This document shows positions 1 through 8,854 of a stretch of DNA of 64,000 nt, piece by piece. Within the stretch, counting starts at the first letter, position 1, and each line of letters begins with the position of its first letter. Source of the DNA: Luteibacter pinisoli (GTDB lineage: Bacteria; Pseudomonadota; Gammaproteobacteria; Xanthomonadales; Rhodanobacteraceae). The translations under genes and the position numbers were made by a program. The notes under the pieces were generated by a model. The model saw nothing but the letters and a program-made list of their open reading frames with translations, ran no database searches and had not been told where the DNA came from. The stretch spans positions 930,001-994,000 of the forward strand of contig NZ_CP041046.1 in NCBI RefSeq assembly GCF_006385595.1, in the 5' to 3' direction.

Positions 1-85
1 CTTCCTTGACGTGCCATTCCACGACGGTCGCGTCGGGGAGGCCTTCGCCGAGGTCCGGCAGGAAAAAGGTCTTGATGTCGGCCAT
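1..85 (-). CDS. 2-oxoacid dehydrogenase E2 (dihydrolipoyl acyltransferase), N-terminus only
   Basis: Only the first 28 codons lie in the window; the gene runs off the left edge. The ATG is at 85-83, and the peptide begins MADIKTFFLPDLGEGLPDA, the typical opening of a lipoyl domain (DLGEGL motif). The family carries the swinging lipoyl arm and acyl transfer core of the pyruvate or branched-chain 2-oxoacid dehydrogenase complex. It lies 13 bp downstream of the E1 beta gene on the same strand, so E1 alpha, E1 beta and E2 form one operon. Function is clear at family level; the substrate cannot be decided from this fragment. Confidence 0.85.
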   Translation of the reverse strand, partial: MADIKTFFLPDLGEGLPDATVVEWHVKE

Positions 86-98
86 TGCGATAGGTTCC

Positions 99-1079
99 TC
101 AGGATGCCGCGAGCGTGCGCTCGGCGGCCTCGACGATGCGTTCGACGCTGGGCAGGTACTTCATTTCCAGGCGGAACAGCGGGATGTGGGTATCGAAACC
201 GGTCACGCGCTCCACCGGGGCGAGCAGGCTGTACAGGCACTCCTCGGACAGGCGGGCGGCGATTTCCGCGCCGAAACCGGCGGTCTTCGGCGCTTCGTGG
301 ACGATGACGCAACGGCCGGTCTTGGTCACCGACTCGGCGATCGTGTCGAAGTCCAGCGGGGTGAGCGTGGCGACGTCGATGACTTCGGCGCTGATGCCCT
401 TCTCGGCCAGCTCGTCGGCTGCCTCAAGGCATTCCTTCACCTGCGCGCCCCAGGTCACCAGGGTCACGTCGGTGCCGTCGCGCAGCACGAAGCAGACGTC
501 CAGCGGCAGTGCCTCGCCGTCGTCGGGCACTTCTTCCTTGTACTGGCGATAGATGCGCTTGGGCTCGAAGAAGATCACCGGATCCGGATCGCGGATGGCG
601 GCGAGCAGCAGGCCGTAGGCACGCGCCGGCGACGACGGCATGACCACGCGCAGGCCCGGGATGTTGGTGAACAGGTGCTCGTTCGCCTCGGAGTGATGCT
701 CCGGTGCGCGGATGCCGCCGCCCCACGGGGCACGCCACACGGCGGGCACCGTCATGCGGCCGCGCGTGCGGTTGCGCATGCGGGCGGCGTGGCAGGCGAT
801 GTGCTCCATCATCGGGTAGATGAAGCCTTCGAACTGGGCTTCGGCCACCGGCTTCATGCCCTGCACGGCCAGGCCGATGGTGAGGCCGGCGATGGTGCCT
901 TCGTCCAGCGGCGTGTCGATGACGCGCTCTTCGCCGAACTGTTCCTGCAGGCCCTGGGTGGCGCGGAACACGCCGCCGTTGACGCCAACGTCTTCGCCGA
1001 GCACCACGACGCTTTCGTCGTTGCGCATTTCGTAGGCGAGCGCCTGGGTCACCGCTTCAATAAGAGTGATTTGTGCCAT
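99..1079 (-). CDS. 2-oxoacid dehydrogenase E1 component, beta subunit
   Basis: The 326-residue protein is of normal length for the transketolase-like beta subunit of heterotetrameric E1. It starts MAQITLIEAVTQALAYEM and has the family blocks VVLGEDVG (about residues 25-32), DTPLDEGTIAGLTIGLA (55-71) and, near the C-terminus, the transketolase_C region with VTWGAQVKE. With the alpha subunit it decarboxylates a 2-oxoacid using thiamine diphosphate and passes the acyl group to E2. It lies 12 bp after the alpha gene and 13 bp before E2. Both pyruvate and branched-chain 2-oxoacids are possible substrates; the small E1 alpha/beta type in this order is annotated either way. Confidence 0.92.
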   Translation of the reverse strand: MAQITLIEAVTQALAYEMRNDESVVVLGEDVGVNGGVFRATQGLQEQFGEERVIDTPLDEGTIAGLTIGLAVQGMKPVAEAQFEGFIYPMMEHIACHAARMRNRTRGRMTVPAVWRAPWGGGIRAPEHHSEANEHLFTNIPGLRVVMPSSPARAYGLLLAAIRDPDPVIFFEPKRIYRQYKEEVPDDGEALPLDVCFVLRDGTDVTLVTWGAQVKECLEAADELAEKGISAEVIDVATLTPLDFDTIAESVTKTGRCVIVHEAPKTAGFGAEIAARLSEECLYSLLAPVERVTGFDTHIPLFRLEMKYLPSVERIVEAAERTLAAS

Positions 1080-1091
1080 GGGAAGGATTCC

Positions 1092-2171
1092 TTACGACTT
1101 GCGATCGAGGGAAGCGACCAGCTCGCGCTGGGCTTCGAGGTCGGCCGGGACTTCGGCATACAGGAAGTCGAACATCGCCGTTGCCGGCTGGTTCTTCGTT
1201 TCCAGGTATGCGTTCACTTCGTTGTCCATCCAGTCGTCGCACTCGGCCTTCCAGGCCTCTTCCTTCGCGTTATCCCACTTGCCCTTGCTCTCGAGCCACT
1301 TGCGCAGGCGCGGCACCGGGTCGCGTTCCCAGGCGTCCTTCACTTCCTGCTCGCCACGGTAGCGGCGGGCGTCGTCGGCGGTCGTGTGGTCGCCGAGGCG
1401 GTAGGTCACCGCTTCGATTACGCTGCCGCCCTGGCCGGAACGGGCGCGCTCCAGCGCGTCTTCCATGGCCTTGCGCACGGCGATGATGTCGTTGCCGTCC
1501 ACCTGGATGCAGAACAGGCCGGCCGCGATGCCCTTCTGGGCCAGCGTGCCGGAGCCGCTCTGGATGCGACGCGGCACCGAGATGGCCCACTGGTTGTTCA
1601 CGATGACGGCGACCAGCGGCAGCTGCTGCGCGCCGGCGACGTTGATGGCGCCGTAGAAGTCGCCCTTGGAGGAGCCGCCGTCACCGATGGTGCACACGGC
1701 CACGCGGGGTTCCTTGCGGATCTTGAAGGCCAGCGCAGAACCGGCGGCGTGCAGGCACTGCGTACCGATCGGCACGCACCAGGCGAAGTCGTGCGCCGGG
1801 GCGTCCTTAAAATCGTTGCCGCGCTCGTCGCCACCCCAGTAGGTGTAGACCTCGCGCGGCTTCACGCCGCGGTACAGCTGGGCGCCGTACTCGCGGTAGG
1901 ACACGGCCAGCGAATCCTCGCGGCGCATGGCGCTGCCGATGCCGACGTGGGCGGCTTCGTGGCCCAGGCAGGAGGCATAGGTGCCGAGCTTGCCGGTGCG
2001 CTGCAGGGCGATGGACTTGGCGTCGAACACGCGGGTGGAAACCATCAGCTTGTAGAGCTCGACCATGTGGTCGAGATCCTTGGCGAATGCGGGCAGCTCC
2101 TTGCCGGTTTCCTTGCCATCCTGGTCAAGGTATTGCAGGTATTCGATTTCGAACTTGGCGGCGATGGACAC
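1092..2171 (-). CDS. 2-oxoacid dehydrogenase E1 component, alpha subunit
   Basis: The 359-residue product carries the thiamine diphosphate motif GDGGSSKGDF followed about 20 residues on by VNNQWAIS, and the SYREYGAQL loop of the family. I chose the GTG at 2171-2169 because it has a GGGAG about 6 bases upstream and gives the protein MSIAAKFEIEYLQYL; an in-frame extension to 2243 has no homologous look. It is the first gene of the E1 alpha, E1 beta, E2 operon. The protein forms the ThDP site with the beta subunit. Pyruvate versus branched-chain oxoacid specificity is not resolved from sequence. Confidence 0.9.
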   Translation of the reverse strand: MSIAAKFEIEYLQYLDQDGKETGKELPAFAKDLDHMVELYKLMVSTRVFDAKSIALQRTGKLGTYASCLGHEAAHVGIGSAMRREDSLAVSYREYGAQLYRGVKPREVYTYWGGDERGNDFKDAPAHDFAWCVPIGTQCLHAAGSALAFKIRKEPRVAVCTIGDGGSSKGDFYGAINVAGAQQLPLVAVIVNNQWAISVPRRIQSGSGTLAQKGIAAGLFCIQVDGNDIIAVRKAMEDALERARSGQGGSVIEAVTYRLGDHTTADDARRYRGEQEVKDAWERDPVPRLRKWLESKGKWDNAKEEAWKAECDDWMDNEVNAYLETKNQPATAMFDFLYAEVPADLEAQRELVASLDRKS

Positions 2172-2395
2172 GACTCGCTCCCAGGGGAAGTTTAGAAATG
2201 ACACGCACGAGTGGGGAAGCGGACGGCCCATCCAGCGGGGCACATACGGCTTTTCTGATCTTGCGAGCCGGACTAGATATCAGGGGTATTATGGCCCGGC
2301 AAGGCACGCCGCAGCATGGCCCGGCACCGCGCACGCCCGGAAACGGCTTCGTGGCGCGGTTCGCATGCTCTCCACCCCCTATTGTGAAGACCCCC

Positions 2396-3244
2396 ATGGC
2401 CCACCCGCAGCGAGACCTCGAGCCCGGTATCCGCACCGACCTGGACGGGCGGCTGACCTACGGCGAGTACCTCCGGCTGGACCAGGTGCTGTCGGCCCAG
2501 CACCCGTTGAGCCAGCCCGAGCACCACGACGAACTGCTGTTCATCGTCCAGCACCAGACCTCGGAGCTGTGGCTGAAGCTGATGATCCACGAGCTGGACG
2601 CGGCGCTGGCCCGCCTGCGCGCCGACGACCTGGGCGGCACCCAGAAAGTGCTTGCCCGGGTCAAGCAGATCCAGCGCCAGCTGTACGAGCAGTGGGGCGT
2701 GCTGGAAACCCTCACCCCGGCCGAATACCTGCAGTTCCGCGACGTGCTTGGGCCGTCGTCGGGGTTTCAGTCGCTGCAGTACCGGATGGTGGAATTCTTC
2801 CTCGGCAACAAGCACGGCGACATGCTGAAGGTGTTTGAGCACGACCCGGCGGCGCATGAGCGCTTGCGCGCGGTGTACGAAGCGCCTGGCCTGTACGACG
2901 AATACCTGCGCTTCCTGGCCCGACGTGGCCACCCGGTGCCGGTGGAGCTGCTGGAGCGCGATGTCACCCAGCCCTGGCGCAGCCAGCCGGCGCTGCTGCC
3001 CATTCTCAAGCGGATTTACGAGGACACCGCCGCGTACTGGTCTGAGTATCATCTCAGTGAGCTGCTGGTGGATATCGAGGAAAACTTCCAGCTGTGGCGC
3101 TTCCGCCACATGAAAACCGTGGAGCGGATCATCGGTTTCCGGCCCGGCACCGGCGGTTCCTCCGGCGTGGCCTTCCTGCGCAAGGCGCTGGAGCAGAGCT
3201 TCTTCCCCGAACTGATCGAAGTGCGGACGATCCTCGGCACGTAA
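2396..3244 (+). CDS. kynA: Tryptophan 2,3-dioxygenase
   Basis: A heme dioxygenase that opens the indole ring of L-tryptophan to N-formylkynurenine, the first step of the kynurenine route. The 282 residues match the bacterial family length. The start ATG at 2396 gives MAHPQRDLEPGIRTDLDG. Visible family blocks are FIVQHQTSELWLKL with His53, matching the active-site His55 of the Xanthomonas enzyme, SSGFQSLQYRMVEFFLGNK, and FRHMKTVERIIG with the heme-ligand His238 (His240 in Xanthomonas). The C-terminal block GTGGSSGVAFL is also present. It is transcribed divergently from the E1 alpha gene; the next gene is a peptide transporter, so this looks like part of an aromatic amino acid use group. Confidence 0.95.
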   Translation: MAHPQRDLEPGIRTDLDGRLTYGEYLRLDQVLSAQHPLSQPEHHDELLFIVQHQTSELWLKLMIHELDAALARLRADDLGGTQKVLARVKQIQRQLYEQWGVLETLTPAEYLQFRDVLGPSSGFQSLQYRMVEFFLGNKHGDMLKVFEHDPAAHERLRAVYEAPGLYDEYLRFLARRGHPVPVELLERDVTQPWRSQPALLPILKRIYEDTAAYWSEYHLSELLVDIEENFQLWRFRHMKTVERIIGFRPGTGGSSGVAFLRKALEQSFFPELIEVRTILGT

Positions 3245-3305
3245 TATTTGACGTGTAGGGCCGGTCCGGCTAAACACGCTCATCGATTCACCGCCAAGGG
3301 AAGCC

Positions 3306-4811
3306 ATGACTCCGACCGCCCCCAGCCAGGCACGGCCCGTGCCCGATTACGCACAGATCATGGGCCACCCGCGTCCGTTGTGGATGTTGTTCATGACGGA
3401 ATTCTGGGAGCGCTTCGCCTTCTACGGCATGCGCTGGGCGCTGGCGCTATACATCGTGGCGGAGTTCTTCAACGGCGACGCCTCGGGGCAGGGCTACGCC
3501 AGCCGCACCTACGGTGCCTACCTCGCACTGGTCTACGCCTCGGCGATCTTCGGCGGCTACGTGGCCGATCGCGTGCTGGGCTACCAGCGCTCCATCCTGG
3601 TCGGCGCCGCGGTGATGGGCCTGGGCCTGTTCATGGTGATGGTGCCGCAACAGGATGTGTTCCTGGCGGGCCTGGCGACCGTCATTGTCGGCAACGGCCT
3701 GTTCAAGCCCAACATCTCCTCGCTGGTGGGGCAGATCTACCCGGTAGGCGATGAGCGCCGCGACCGCGGGTTCACCCTGTTCTACATGGGCATCAACCTG
3801 GGTGGCTTCCTCGCCCCGCTGGTCACCGGCTGGATCGCCTCGGTGATGACCGACACGCCGTTGCAGCAGAACTACCGCGCCGTCTTCGCTTCCACGGGCG
3901 TCGGCATGGTCATCTGCTTCATCTGGTTCCTTATCGGCCGCAAGCAGCTCAAGGGGGTTGGCGTGCCGCCGCCCGAGCGTCACGAAGGGAAGAGCCTGCT
4001 CGCGGTGATCATCGGCATCGTCGTCGCCGTGCCGCTGGTCTACCTGCTCATGGCCAAGGCGGGGGCTATCTTCATTGCCTGGCTGCTGGGCGCCCTGTTC
4101 GTCGGCGTGGCGGCCATGCTGGTGATCGAGGCCATGCGCCACGACACGATCCAGATCCACCGCGTCATCGCGATGCTGGTGCTGTTCGCGTTCAACGTGC
4201 TGTTCTGGATGTTCTTCGAGCAGGCCGGCAGCTCGTTCAACTTCCTGGCGCAGAACCTCGTCGATCGCGTGATGTTCCACTGGGAGTTCCCGGTCGGCTG
4301 GTTCCAGTCGGTGAACTCCGCGGCCATCCTCGTCTTCGCGCCGCCCGTGGCCATCGTCTGGGCGTGGCTGGCCTCGCGCCGCATCGAGCCGTCGATTCCG
4401 CGCAAGTTCGGCCTGGGCCTGATCTTCAACGCCCTTGGCTTCCTGGTGCTGATGTACGCGCTGAAGAGCCTGGTGGACGGCCGTGGCCTCATCCCGTTCT
4501 GGCCGCTGGCGGCCTGCTACGTGGCGCAGACCATCGGTGAGCTGTGCCTATCGCCGATCGGCCTGTCGATGGTGACCAAGCTGGCGCCGCTGCGCGTGGT
4601 CGGCCTGGCCATGGGCGGCTGGTTCCTCTCCACCGCCATCGGCAACAACCTGTCTGGCCTGCTGGCCGGCCACATCAGCGGCGAGAGCGGCATGACGGTG
4701 GCATCGGCGCTATCCGGCTTCAGCTTCAGCTTCGAGCTGCTGATCGGCGCCGGCATCGTGCTGTTCCTGATCGCCCCGCTGATCAACAAGCTGATGCACG
4801 GGATCAAATAA
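3306..4811 (+). CDS. POT/PTR2-family proton-dependent oligopeptide transporter
   Basis: A 501-residue polytopic inner-membrane protein with about 12-14 hydrophobic segments. The N-terminal signature EFWERFAFYGMRWAL (about residues 29-43) is the POT-family ExxERFxYYG motif involved in proton coupling, and FYMGINLGGFLAPL (about 159-172) is the second PTR2 signature. The family imports di- and tripeptides with protons. It lies 61 bp after the tryptophan dioxygenase gene, on the same strand, with no terminator seen between them, so co-transcription is possible. The exact peptide range cannot be read from sequence. Confidence 0.92.
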   Translation: MTPTAPSQARPVPDYAQIMGHPRPLWMLFMTEFWERFAFYGMRWALALYIVAEFFNGDASGQGYASRTYGAYLALVYASAIFGGYVADRVLGYQRSILVGAAVMGLGLFMVMVPQQDVFLAGLATVIVGNGLFKPNISSLVGQIYPVGDERRDRGFTLFYMGINLGGFLAPLVTGWIASVMTDTPLQQNYRAVFASTGVGMVICFIWFLIGRKQLKGVGVPPPERHEGKSLLAVIIGIVVAVPLVYLLMAKAGAIFIAWLLGALFVGVAAMLVIEAMRHDTIQIHRVIAMLVLFAFNVLFWMFFEQAGSSFNFLAQNLVDRVMFHWEFPVGWFQSVNSAAILVFAPPVAIVWAWLASRRIEPSIPRKFGLGLIFNALGFLVLMYALKSLVDGRGLIPFWPLAACYVAQTIGELCLSPIGLSMVTKLAPLRVVGLAMGGWFLSTAIGNNLSGLLAGHISGESGMTVASALSGFSFSFELLIGAGIVLFLIAPLINKLMHGIK

Positions 4812-4826
4812 TCCCCGGGTCCTCGA

Positions 4827-5273
4827 CTAGCTCAGGAGCTTGTCGAGGATCCTGCCCAGCCAGAGCTTTTCGTCGTCGGAGAGTTTCTCCAGCAGCTCGC
4901 GCTCGTGCTCGCGGGCCATCGGGGCCACCTCGTCGTGGATAGCCCAGCCGGCCTCGGAGAGCTTGAGCACCGAGCGGCGCTTGTCGCCGTCGTAGGTGTC
5001 GCGGTCCACCCGGCCGGCCTCGACCAGCCGCGCCACGGCGCGGCTCACCGCCACCTTATCCATGCGGGTGCGCTCCACCACCTGGGTGGCCGAACTGGCC
5101 GGGAACCGGGCCAGCACCGTCATCACGCGCCATTCCGTCATGCTGAGCTGGAATCGGCTCTGGTACTCGTCGGCGATGCCCTGGCTGACGGTATTGGAGA
5201 GGATCGACAGCCGGTACGGCAGGAAGTGCTCGAGCTCCAGCGGGGCATGGGCGGGAAGGGGTACATGGGTCAT
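4827..5273 (-). CDS. MarR-family transcriptional regulator, probable regulator of the homogentisate operon
   Basis: The 148-residue protein has the MarR winged-helix layout: a helical N-terminus, recognition region SATQVVERTRMDKVAVSRAV (about residues 61-80) and wing DTYDGDKRRSVLKLSEAG (about 92-109). MarR proteins usually bind small aromatic ligands and release DNA. It is divergent from hppD with only 89 bp between the starts, and that gap holds an imperfect 20-bp inverted repeat inside a sigma70-like promoter. I infer that it controls hppD-hmgA-fahA and perhaps itself. The ligand is unknown; homogentisate or hydroxyphenylpyruvate are reasonable guesses. Confidence 0.85.
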   Translation of the reverse strand: MTHVPLPAHAPLELEHFLPYRLSILSNTVSQGIADEYQSRFQLSMTEWRVMTVLARFPASSATQVVERTRMDKVAVSRAVARLVEAGRVDRDTYDGDKRRSVLKLSEAGWAIHDEVAPMAREHERELLEKLSDDEKLWLGRILDKLLS

Positions 5274-5286
5274 GCTGCGCCGGTCC

Positions 5287-5315
5287 TTGCAAATGGTTAC
5301 AAGTGAAACTATAAG
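5287..5315 (+). promoter_or_regulatory. Candidate sigma70 promoter of hppD-hmgA-fahA
   Basis: TTGCAA at 5287-5292 and TATAAG at 5310-5315 are separated by exactly 17 bp and lie 47 bp before the hppD start codon. Both hexamers are good matches to the -35 and -10 consensus for a GC-rich genome. Confidence 0.6.
5293..5312. promoter_or_regulatory. Candidate MarR operator overlapping the hppD promoter
   Basis: The 20-bp imperfect inverted repeat ATGGTTACAAGTGAAACTAT has 7 of 10 symmetric positions conserved. It fills the spacer between the -35 and -10 boxes, the usual place for a MarR repressor site, and lies between the divergent marR-like gene and hppD. Binding is inferred, not shown. Confidence 0.5.
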
Positions 5316-5362
5316 GTTGCGGTAGACGGCGCAAGCCGACCCCGTAGCCAGGAGTATCGCTT

Positions 5363-6451
5363 ATGAGCGCCCAGCCCAATATCGGTATGGAAGTCACCAC
5401 CTTCGAAAACCCCCAGGGTGTCGATGGCTTCGAGTTCGTCGAGTTCGCCGCGCCGGACGCGGCACTGCTGCACAACCTGTTCCCCCGCCTCGGTTTTACC
5501 GCCGTGGCGAAGCACAAGGCCAAGGCCATCACCCTGTATCGCCAGGGTGACTGCAACTTCCTCGTCAACGAGGAGCCGAACTCCTTTGCGGCGGATTTCG
5601 CGGCGGCGCACGGCCCGAGCGCCTGCGGCTTCGCCATCCGCTTCACCCGCCCCGCGACCGACGTGCAGGCCACCGCGCTGTCGAACGGCGCGGAGAAGGT
5701 GACGCACAAGGCCGACACGCTGGCGCTGGACGTCCCGACCATCCAGGGCATCGGTGGCTGCGCGCTGTACCTGATCGACACCTACGGCGCCAAGGGCGAC
5801 GTGTTCGACGCCGAGTTCGAGTGGCTGCCGGGCGTGGATCGTCACCCGAAGGGTTTTGGCCTGACCTTCATCGACCACCTGACCCACAACCTGCACTTCG
5901 GCAACATGCAGAAGTGGTCGGACTACTACGAGCGCCTGTTCAACTTCCGCGAAATCCGCTACTTCGACATCAAGGGCGCGAAGACCGGCCTGGTGTCCAA
6001 GGCGATGACCGCGCCGGACGGCATGGTCCGCATTCCGCTGAATGAATCGTCGGATGAGAAGTCGCAGATCAACGAATACATCCGCGAATACAACGGCGAA
6101 GGCATCCAGCACATCGCGCTGTTCACCGACAACATCTACGAGTCGGTGGAAGCCATGCGCGCTAAGGAAGTGGCCTTCCTGGAAACGCCGGATACGTACT
6201 ACGAAGTGATCGACATCCGCGTGCCGGACCACGGCGAAGACCTTGCCCGCCTGCAGGCGAACAAGCTGCTGATCGACGCGGACGATGAGACCAAGAAGAA
6301 GCTGCTGCTGCAGATCTTCACGCAGAACAACATCGGCCCCATCTTCTTCGAGATCATCCAGCGCAAGGGCAACGAAGGTTTCGGCAACGGCAACTTCAAG
6401 GCGCTGTTCGAGTCGATCGAGCGCGACCAGATGCGCCGTGGCGTCCTCTGA
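5363..6451 (+). CDS. hppD: 4-hydroxyphenylpyruvate dioxygenase
   Basis: A non-heme iron dioxygenase that turns 4-hydroxyphenylpyruvate into homogentisate in tyrosine catabolism. The 362-residue length is normal for the bacterial enzyme. Two vicinal-oxygen-chelate halves are visible and the iron ligands are all present in the C-terminal half: His172 in IDHLTHNL, His250 in GEGIQHIAL and Glu330 in IFFEIIQRKG. The C-terminal GFGNGNFKALFESIE block that closes over the active site is intact. CAGGAG lies about 8 bases before the ATG. It is the first gene of an operon with hmgA (27 bp gap) and fahA. Confidence 0.97.
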   Translation: MSAQPNIGMEVTTFENPQGVDGFEFVEFAAPDAALLHNLFPRLGFTAVAKHKAKAITLYRQGDCNFLVNEEPNSFAADFAAAHGPSACGFAIRFTRPATDVQATALSNGAEKVTHKADTLALDVPTIQGIGGCALYLIDTYGAKGDVFDAEFEWLPGVDRHPKGFGLTFIDHLTHNLHFGNMQKWSDYYERLFNFREIRYFDIKGAKTGLVSKAMTAPDGMVRIPLNESSDEKSQINEYIREYNGEGIQHIALFTDNIYESVEAMRAKEVAFLETPDTYYEVIDIRVPDHGEDLARLQANKLLIDADDETKKKLLLQIFTQNNIGPIFFEIIQRKGNEGFGNGNFKALFESIERDQMRRGVL

Positions 6452-6478
6452 CGGGTAAGCATCGATCAAGGACCAGCG

Positions 6479-7789
6479 ATGAGCCACACTGACGACACCC
6501 ACGGTTATCAGACCGGTTTCGCCAACGAGTTCGCCACGGAAGCTGTGCCCGGCGTCCTGCCCACCGGGCAGAACTCGCCTCAGCGCGTCGGCAAGGGGCT
6601 TTACGCCGAGCAGCTCTCCGGTAGCGCGTTCACCGCACCGCGCCACCGCAACCTGCGCAGCTGGCTGTATCGCATTCGTCCGGCGGCGCAGCACTCGCCG
6701 TTCCACGAGCTGGCGCACGCGACGTTCCACAATCGTTTCAGCGAAGGCCCGGCCACGCCGAACCAGATGCGCTGGGATCCGCTTCCGATGCCGGCCGCGG
6801 GCACCGACTTCCTCGATGGCCTGTTCACCATGGGTGGCAACGGCGGGGCGGCGGAGCAGGGCGGGGTGGGTATCCACCAGTACCTGGCCAACCGCTCGAT
6901 GGAAGGCCGTTACTTCTACAACGCCGACGGCGAGCTGCTGATCGTGCCGCAGCAGGGCCGCCTGCGCATCCGCACGGAGCTGGGCGTGCTCGACGTGGAG
7001 CCGCTGGAGATCGCGCTGGTGCCGCGAGGCATCCGCTTCCTGGTGGAACTGCCCGATGGCGAGGCACGCGGCTACGTGGCCGAGAATTTCGGCGCGCCGC
7101 TGCACCTGCCGGACCTTGGCCCCATCGGCGCCAATGGCCTGGCCCTGCCGCGTGATTTCCTCACACCCGTGGCGGCCTACGAAGACGTCGATGGCGATTT
7201 CGCCCTCGTCGCCAAGTTCCAGGGCACGCTGTGGCAAGCCGACATCGACCATTCGCCGCTGGACGTGGTGGCTTGGCACGGCAACTACGCGCCCTACAAG
7301 TACGACCTGCGCCGCTTCAACACCATCGGGTCCATCGCGGTGGACCATCCGGATCCGTCGATCTTTACCGTGCTGACCTCCGCCAGCGATACGCCGGGCG
7401 TGGCCAACATGGATTTCGTCATCTTCCCGCCGCGCTGGCTGGTGGCCGAGCACACGTTCCGCCCCCCGTATTTCCACCGCAACGTGGCCAGCGAGTTCAT
7501 GGGCCTGATCACCGGCGCGTACGACGCGAAGGCCGGTGGTTTCGTGCCGGGCGGCTCCAGCCTGCACAACTGCATGAGCGGCCACGGCCCGGATAACGCC
7601 AGCTTCGAGAAGGCCTCCAGCGCCGACGTGACCAAACCGGACCACATCACCGGCACGATGGCCTTCATGTTTGAGACGCGCAAGGTCATCCGCCCGAGCC
7701 AGCAGGCGCTATCCTCCCCGGCGCTGCAGGGCAATTACTACGAATGCTGGCGCGGGCTGAAGAAGCACTTCGACCCGAACGCCAGCTGA
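6479..7789 (+). CDS. hmgA: Homogentisate 1,2-dioxygenase
   Basis: Opens the ring of homogentisate to maleylacetoacetate. The 436 residues cover the whole family length, starting with the YQTGFANEFATEA block. The iron ligands align with the human enzyme: His333 and Glu339 in YFHRNVASEFMG, and His369 in SGHGPD (human His335, Glu341, His371). It sits between hppD and fahA with gaps of 27 and 15 bp, so the three are one operon. Confidence 0.97.
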   Translation: MSHTDDTHGYQTGFANEFATEAVPGVLPTGQNSPQRVGKGLYAEQLSGSAFTAPRHRNLRSWLYRIRPAAQHSPFHELAHATFHNRFSEGPATPNQMRWDPLPMPAAGTDFLDGLFTMGGNGGAAEQGGVGIHQYLANRSMEGRYFYNADGELLIVPQQGRLRIRTELGVLDVEPLEIALVPRGIRFLVELPDGEARGYVAENFGAPLHLPDLGPIGANGLALPRDFLTPVAAYEDVDGDFALVAKFQGTLWQADIDHSPLDVVAWHGNYAPYKYDLRRFNTIGSIAVDHPDPSIFTVLTSASDTPGVANMDFVIFPPRWLVAEHTFRPPYFHRNVASEFMGLITGAYDAKAGGFVPGGSSLHNCMSGHGPDNASFEKASSADVTKPDHITGTMAFMFETRKVIRPSQQALSSPALQGNYYECWRGLKKHFDPNAS

Positions 7790-7804
7790 TATCGAAGGAC
7801 ACGC

Positions 7805-8785
7805 ATGAAACTCGCTTCGCTGAAGGAAGGCGGCCGCGACGGCACCCTCGTGGTCGTCAGCCGCGATCTGTCCCGCGCCGTCAAGGCCACCGGCATCGCC
7901 GCCACGATGCAGGCCGCCCTGGATGACTGGCACGTTGTCGCGCCGCGCCTGAACGCGCTGGCCGAAGACCTCGCCGCTGGCAAGGCCGATGGCGCGTTCG
8001 CGCTGGAGATGGCCGCCCTGGCCGCACCGCTGCCGCGCGCGTACGAATTCGTCGACGGCAGCGCCTACCTGCCGCACGTGGAGCGCGTGCGTCGTGCCCG
8101 CGGCGCCGAAGTGCCGGCATCGTTCTACAGCGACCCCCTCATGTACCAGGCCACCAGCGCGGGCTTCCTCGGCCCACGCGAGCCGGTGGTGGTGCCGAGC
8201 GAGGAGTACGGCATCGACCTGGAAGCCGAGGTGGTGGTCATCACCGACGACGTGCCGATGGCATCGGACGCCAGCGTCGCCTCCGGCCACATCCAGCTTG
8301 TCGGCCTGGTCAACGATGTCTCGCTGCGGGGCCTGATCCCGGCCGAGCTGGCCAAGGGCTTTGGCTTCCTGCAGTCCAAGCCGCGCTCCGCGCTGTCGCC
8401 GGTGTTCGTGACGCCGGATGAACTGGACGGCGCATGGTACGACAACAAGCTGCACCTGCCCATGCGTACGTGGATCAACGGCCAGTGGTTCGGTGAAGCC
8501 GAATGCGGCGTGGACATGCAGTTCAGCTTTGCGCAGCTGGTGGCGCACGCGGCGAAAACGCGCCCGCTCACCGCCGGCACGATCATCGGCTCCGGCACCA
8601 TCGCCAACGAGGACACGGGCAAGGGTGCGTCGTGCCTGGCCGAGCAGCGCACGGTGGAAACCCTGCGCGACGGCAAGCCGGCCACGCCCTTCCTGAAGTT
8701 CGGTGACCGCATCCGCATCGACGTCACCGACAAGGCCGGCGCCTCGATCTTCGGCTCGATCGAGCAGACCATCCAGAAAGCCTGA
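7805..8785 (+). CDS. fahA: Fumarylacetoacetate hydrolase family protein, last step of tyrosine degradation
   Basis: Splits fumarylacetoacetate into fumarate and acetoacetate. At 326 residues it is the shorter bacterial form, lacking the long N-terminal SH3-like domain of the roughly 420-residue animal enzyme. Metal-binding acidic residues typical of the FAH fold are visible in YGIDLEAEVVVITDD (E-x-E) and LVNDVSLRG (Asp). It is the third gene after hppD and hmgA, 15 bp downstream of hmgA, and is followed by a strong terminator. Context makes the assignment firm, though the FAH superfamily also contains other hydrolases. Confidence 0.92.
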   Translation: MKLASLKEGGRDGTLVVVSRDLSRAVKATGIAATMQAALDDWHVVAPRLNALAEDLAAGKADGAFALEMAALAAPLPRAYEFVDGSAYLPHVERVRRARGAEVPASFYSDPLMYQATSAGFLGPREPVVVPSEEYGIDLEAEVVVITDDVPMASDASVASGHIQLVGLVNDVSLRGLIPAELAKGFGFLQSKPRSALSPVFVTPDELDGAWYDNKLHLPMRTWINGQWFGEAECGVDMQFSFAQLVAHAAKTRPLTAGTIIGSGTIANEDTGKGASCLAEQRTVETLRDGKPATPFLKFGDRIRIDVTDKAGASIFGSIEQTIQKA

Positions 8786-8800
8786 CGTAACGCAGGCAAG

Positions 8801-8836
8801 AAAAAGGCCCGCGTCGTGAGACGCGGGCCTTTTTTT
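8801..8836. terminator. Bidirectional rho-independent terminator, fahA / gapA
   Basis: A perfect 11-bp stem (AGGCCCGCGTC at 8805-8815 with its complement at 8820-8830), GTGA loop, flanked by A-run on the left and T-run on the right. It lies between the convergent fahA and gapA genes and can serve both. Confidence 0.92.
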
Positions 8837-8854
8837 GTCACGCCTCGCCGCGGA

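Noticed and set aside
6..2195. A 729-codon open frame on the plus strand opposite the E1 genes
   Set aside because: It is the antisense shadow of two clear dehydrogenase genes; its composition (His/Ala/Gly/Arg-rich) is typical for such shadows in GC-rich DNA.
4816..4848. Inverted repeat CCTCGAC/GTCGAGG at the end of the POT transporter and marR genes
   Set aside because: Short stem, half of it inside the marR coding region, no T-run; not a convincing terminator.
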